From the NCBI RefSeq assembly GCF_000002985.6, contig NC_003279.8, forward strand, positions 10,292,001 to 10,356,000: a stretch of 64,000 nucleotides of DNA. The letters are read 5' to 3'. Source of the stretch: Caenorhabditis elegans (lineage: Eukaryota; Nematoda; Chromadorea; Rhabditida; Rhabditidae). The first letter of the stretch is position 1; each line of letters begins with the position of its first letter. The position numbers were made by a program, and so were the translations under genes. Under the pieces are notes generated by a model. That model did not search any database. It was not told where the DNA came from and saw nothing but the letters and a program-made list of their open reading frames with translations. Shown here one piece after another: positions 61,101 to 64,000 of this stretch.

Positions 61101-63362
61101 GACTGATTATCTGCGTGGTTCCTGTTTTTTCTAGCCCTCTGCATAAATCAATAAATCAAGGGAATATATCCACAATGGTCACTTCCAAAATACAGTTCCA
61201 AAAACACTTTGTTCTAATTCTTTTTCCATCTCAAAAACCTATTCACTTATATTTTTTCAAGAGGTGCTTCTTCTTCCAAACCACCACATTTTTGCCATTT
61301 TCCTCTTTCTTATGATTCATTCCATTCCGTTTCAATTTTCGACGACCTTCAAAACTCTTTGAAACTATTCATTTCTGAACTTTTTCTCTCTTCTTTTTCA
61401 CCTTTCACGCTAATTCAACGAATAAGTTTTAGTTTCGGGGTCAGTTTCAGTGTAAGAAAGAATACGAAAATGACTGTTTTATGGTTATGACCTCCTCATT
61501 CGTGAGAAGAGAAACCGCATTTAGTGGAAAAAGTTCATGTATTAAGCTACTTAAATATGAGGTTACTCCAATCACTATGAACGTCACTTTCCTTTTACCT
61601 GAAAGTGTTCCTCTGAATTTTTTAAAATTAAAAAAAAACCAACTTTTGTGCTAACTTTTGTTCTCTAAAAATTTGTAATGCTTATTTTTTATTTTTTATG
61701 AGTTTTTCTGAACTTCCCATTCCTAAACTGAAATTATATTTTAGAGAAACTGTGTTTTTTGTTTGAAGGCTCATGGATTCAACAGTTTTTGTAGAAGTTT
61801 CAGAAAATTGCTCAGAGGGCCTCACACCGATGCACACCTTTTTCTGACAACTATGAAATTTCAAGGCATAGGTAGGCACGGTTTTATGCCTACATGCCTG
61901 CCTCTTGGCCTTCTGGCTTACATGATTTATGTTGCCTCAGATTCCAATTTTGAAAAATTCATAAAAAGTCTATGCCCTACCCATCATTTCATTTGATCTT
62001 TATTCAATTTCGCTCCCATGTAGATTTTTCTCTATATGCCTACAAGCCGACCTACGCCTACACATTCTTCAAGCTTTTTAGATAAGTTCCGTATAGCTTG
62101 TTCGTTTTTTAGCTTCCATTCAAAAGTGTTTTTACGTTTCAAAACTGAAAATACTATTTTGTTTGGTGTAATTTTTAAACTAGGTGACAGAAAAACATAA
62201 CAACTTAGTTTTTTTTTTTATTAGTTACGTTTTTATAGTTCTAGTACACATGCAGTTTTTATAAGGCAGAGACCAGAAGAAGGGACCTCAAATTGCCACA
62301 ATTCACTTTCATCTTTAGGCTTAAAATTCTCACAATTAGCCAGTAAAATCAATTGTATTATTTTCTCATTTAGGAGGATTTCTCCTATCGGAGATGTCTA
62401 AAAATAGTATTCAGATAAACTTAGTTGCAACAATTTTTCAATATTTGATTACTATCTTCAATACCACGTGCTACTTGCAATTGAAACTTGATGATAATAG
62501 AAAAACAAAAATGAAAACTTGATACCATCCTTTAAAATAACATTTGTTTTTAATTTTGAATTTGTTCCATTCCCCAAGCGTTTTATTATTCCATAAAAGT
62601 TTCTTAATTTTTTGAAAAATAAATCTTACCAATTTTTCACAATATTTTCCTACTCCTGAATATCATGCAAATCATCATTTGATTCCAAAAATCCAGTTTT
62701 GGATTTTCAGGAAAAAAAATGCTACGGCACCGTGACAAATTTGGCCCACATTCCTTGTTCGTGGCGGGACCCATCGAGTTGCGCCCCTAAAATGTCTAAT
62801 CAAAACACACAATATAATACATTTAAAGTAATTGATAACACAAAAATGAAGTGCTTAAGCTATAGTGGGCAGTCTACAATTTAGTGTAAAATGAACTGAT
62901 CATTATCTTTTTCTTCATCTCCATCATCATCATCTCACAATCAAAAAATCTTCTCCCCTCGTCGTATTTATTTCCTTATCACAAATTTCTTTGTATTTTC
63001 TTGCAATTTGTGAACGTTCCCCTCTTCAATTTCTTTCAATCCTTAAGTTGGCATGTCACTGACAAACCGTTCGGATAAGAAATGATTGAGTTGTTTTTCT
63101 CAGCTGCAAATAAACGAGTAACCCTGTTCGGAGAAGGACAATTGTAGAAATCCCGATCATTCGATGCTTCTTCTTCTTCCCCATCATTCCTATTACTTTT
63201 ACTTTTTTGCCGGAAAATCAATATTGTCATAAATTCTTGAAGAAACCCAAAATTGACCAACCGAAAATGCCACACTTGGGGACATTTCGGACAATTTGTT
63301 TTTGAAAAAAAAAAATTTAATTATCAATTTGGATGTTGTTTTCTCTGGTTCTAATTTTTCAC

Positions 63363-63444
63363 CTGCCTCGTGCCTGCTTCCCTGCCTTCCTACCGTTTCT
63401 CCGATGCTTGGTGTTGCCACGTTTTTGTAGAAGGCACGAGGCAG
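63363..63444. repeat. GCCTGCC-type hairpin
   Basis: CTGCCTCGTGCC on the left pairs perfectly with GGCACGAGGCAG on the right (12 bp each), with further partial pairing outside. It is one of several dispersed hairpins of this kind in the window. Confidence 0.75.
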
Positions 63445-64000
63445 ACGAAGGTTGCTTCCCAGTCGGACATACATTTTTTTGGAATTTTAAGGGAAGCCAA
63501 AATTGCAGCCTTTGATTTTCTACCTATCACATTTATATGAGTGATATGATCTGTACTTTTTGGGGAAAAACTCTCGAGGAATCTCTTTTCCAAAATCCAT
63601 TGGCAACATTGATTGTGATACGCTAGCTAATCAATTGATAAGATAATAAAAAGAACGGAGAACGAGGGAGAGAAATTGCGGAAGTGGAATTACGTAAAAG
63701 CTACTGATAAGAAGTGTTTCGGGAGACGCTTTTGATGGATTTATAGTTTTTTTTTTGCTATTAAAAGTTTGTATAAAATATTAAGCCAACTGATTAAATG
63801 TGTGCCAAATATTTATCTTCATTTAATAACTGAAACAAACTTTTTTTTGATAAAGCTAGAGAACCAACAAGTAGATTTTAAAAGTAAAGCAGACTGATAG
63901 AAAGATACTGTAGTACTGGATTTCGTTGAATTTTAATCAAATAGTTAGAACAAATTCACTTACTCACTTACTTAGATACTTAGATTTATCCGTTTTAGTC

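Larger units (their letters stand above)
57446..64000. other. Long region with no convincing gene
   Basis: About 6.5 kb after the arginine kinase start. I find no ORF with family resemblance or a consistent splice chain. Contents: an inverted-repeat element (57540-58135), GCCTGCC-type hairpins (59536-59690, 61868-62060, 63363-63444), a TG-rich run (59240-59275), and CT-rich promoter-like stretches (58960-59150). An 85-codon frame at 58453-58710 follows a TTTTTTCAG acceptor and is the only segment that could be an exon, but I see no partner exon. The region may include long upstream regulatory sequence or an intron of a gene beyond the window. Confidence 0.5.

Overview
The window is nuclear DNA of a Caenorhabditis nematode, almost certainly C. 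elegans or a very close strain. Host genes have short introns, trans-splice-like acceptors just before several start codons, and encode recognisable worm proteins. From memory (not checked), aph-2, rps-7, ears-1 and an arginine kinase are neighbours on C. elegans chromosome I, with wts-1 on the same chromosome. The splice models below were worked out by hand. Each model with stated exons sums to a whole number of codons, for example 908 codons for wts-1 and 721 for aph-2.

Layout, left half. wts-1 (LATS kinase, minus) and a GOLM1/CASC4-like coiled-coil membrane protein (plus) are divergent from a shared 462-bp promoter. A long minus-strand gene from 35757 down to 8677 encodes an ARFGEF3/BIG3-like protein. 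One of its introns (29470-32149) appears to hold two nested genes: a mucin-like single-pass membrane protein (minus) and a divergent LC8-type dynein light chain (plus). A second intron, only about 62 bp before the event, has taken a 17,142-bp Polinton/Maverick (10516-27657) with 744-bp terminal inverted repeats and a 6-bp target duplication.

The Polinton carries integrase, a double-jelly-roll capsid candidate, a secreted/membrane glycoprotein (fusogen candidate), a packaging ATPase, protein-primed PolB, an adenain-like protease and seven other ORFs, most of unknown function. It is AT-rich, intron-free and compact, and most starts sit in a TAAATG box. The integrase, glycoprotein, ATPase, polymerase and protease each carry a visible lesion, although the terminal repeats look nearly identical. 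This copy is therefore probably young but no longer autonomous.

Layout, right half. An uncharacterised 368-aa gene, rps-7, an RRP7-like rRNA-processing gene, two tandem secreted paralogues of unknown function, ears-1 (glutamyl-tRNA synthetase with six WHEP repeats), aph-2 (nicastrin), a COA6-like cytochrome-oxidase assembly factor whose stop overlaps the start of a PRORP-like mitochondrial RNase P nuclease, and an arginine kinase. The last 6.5 kb contains no convincing gene, only inverted repeats, GCCTGCC-type hairpins and low-complexity sequence.

The most unusual material is inside the Polinton: the TAAATG start boxes, a tRNA-like Pol III promoter in each terminal repeat, an eight-copy array of about 150 bp, a (TCC)22 tract, a roughly 200-aa coiled-coil insertion in the polymerase exonuclease domain, and several orphan ORFs. 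Among host genes, the COA6/PRORP reading-frame overlap and the possible mitochondrial leader on the arginine kinase stand out.
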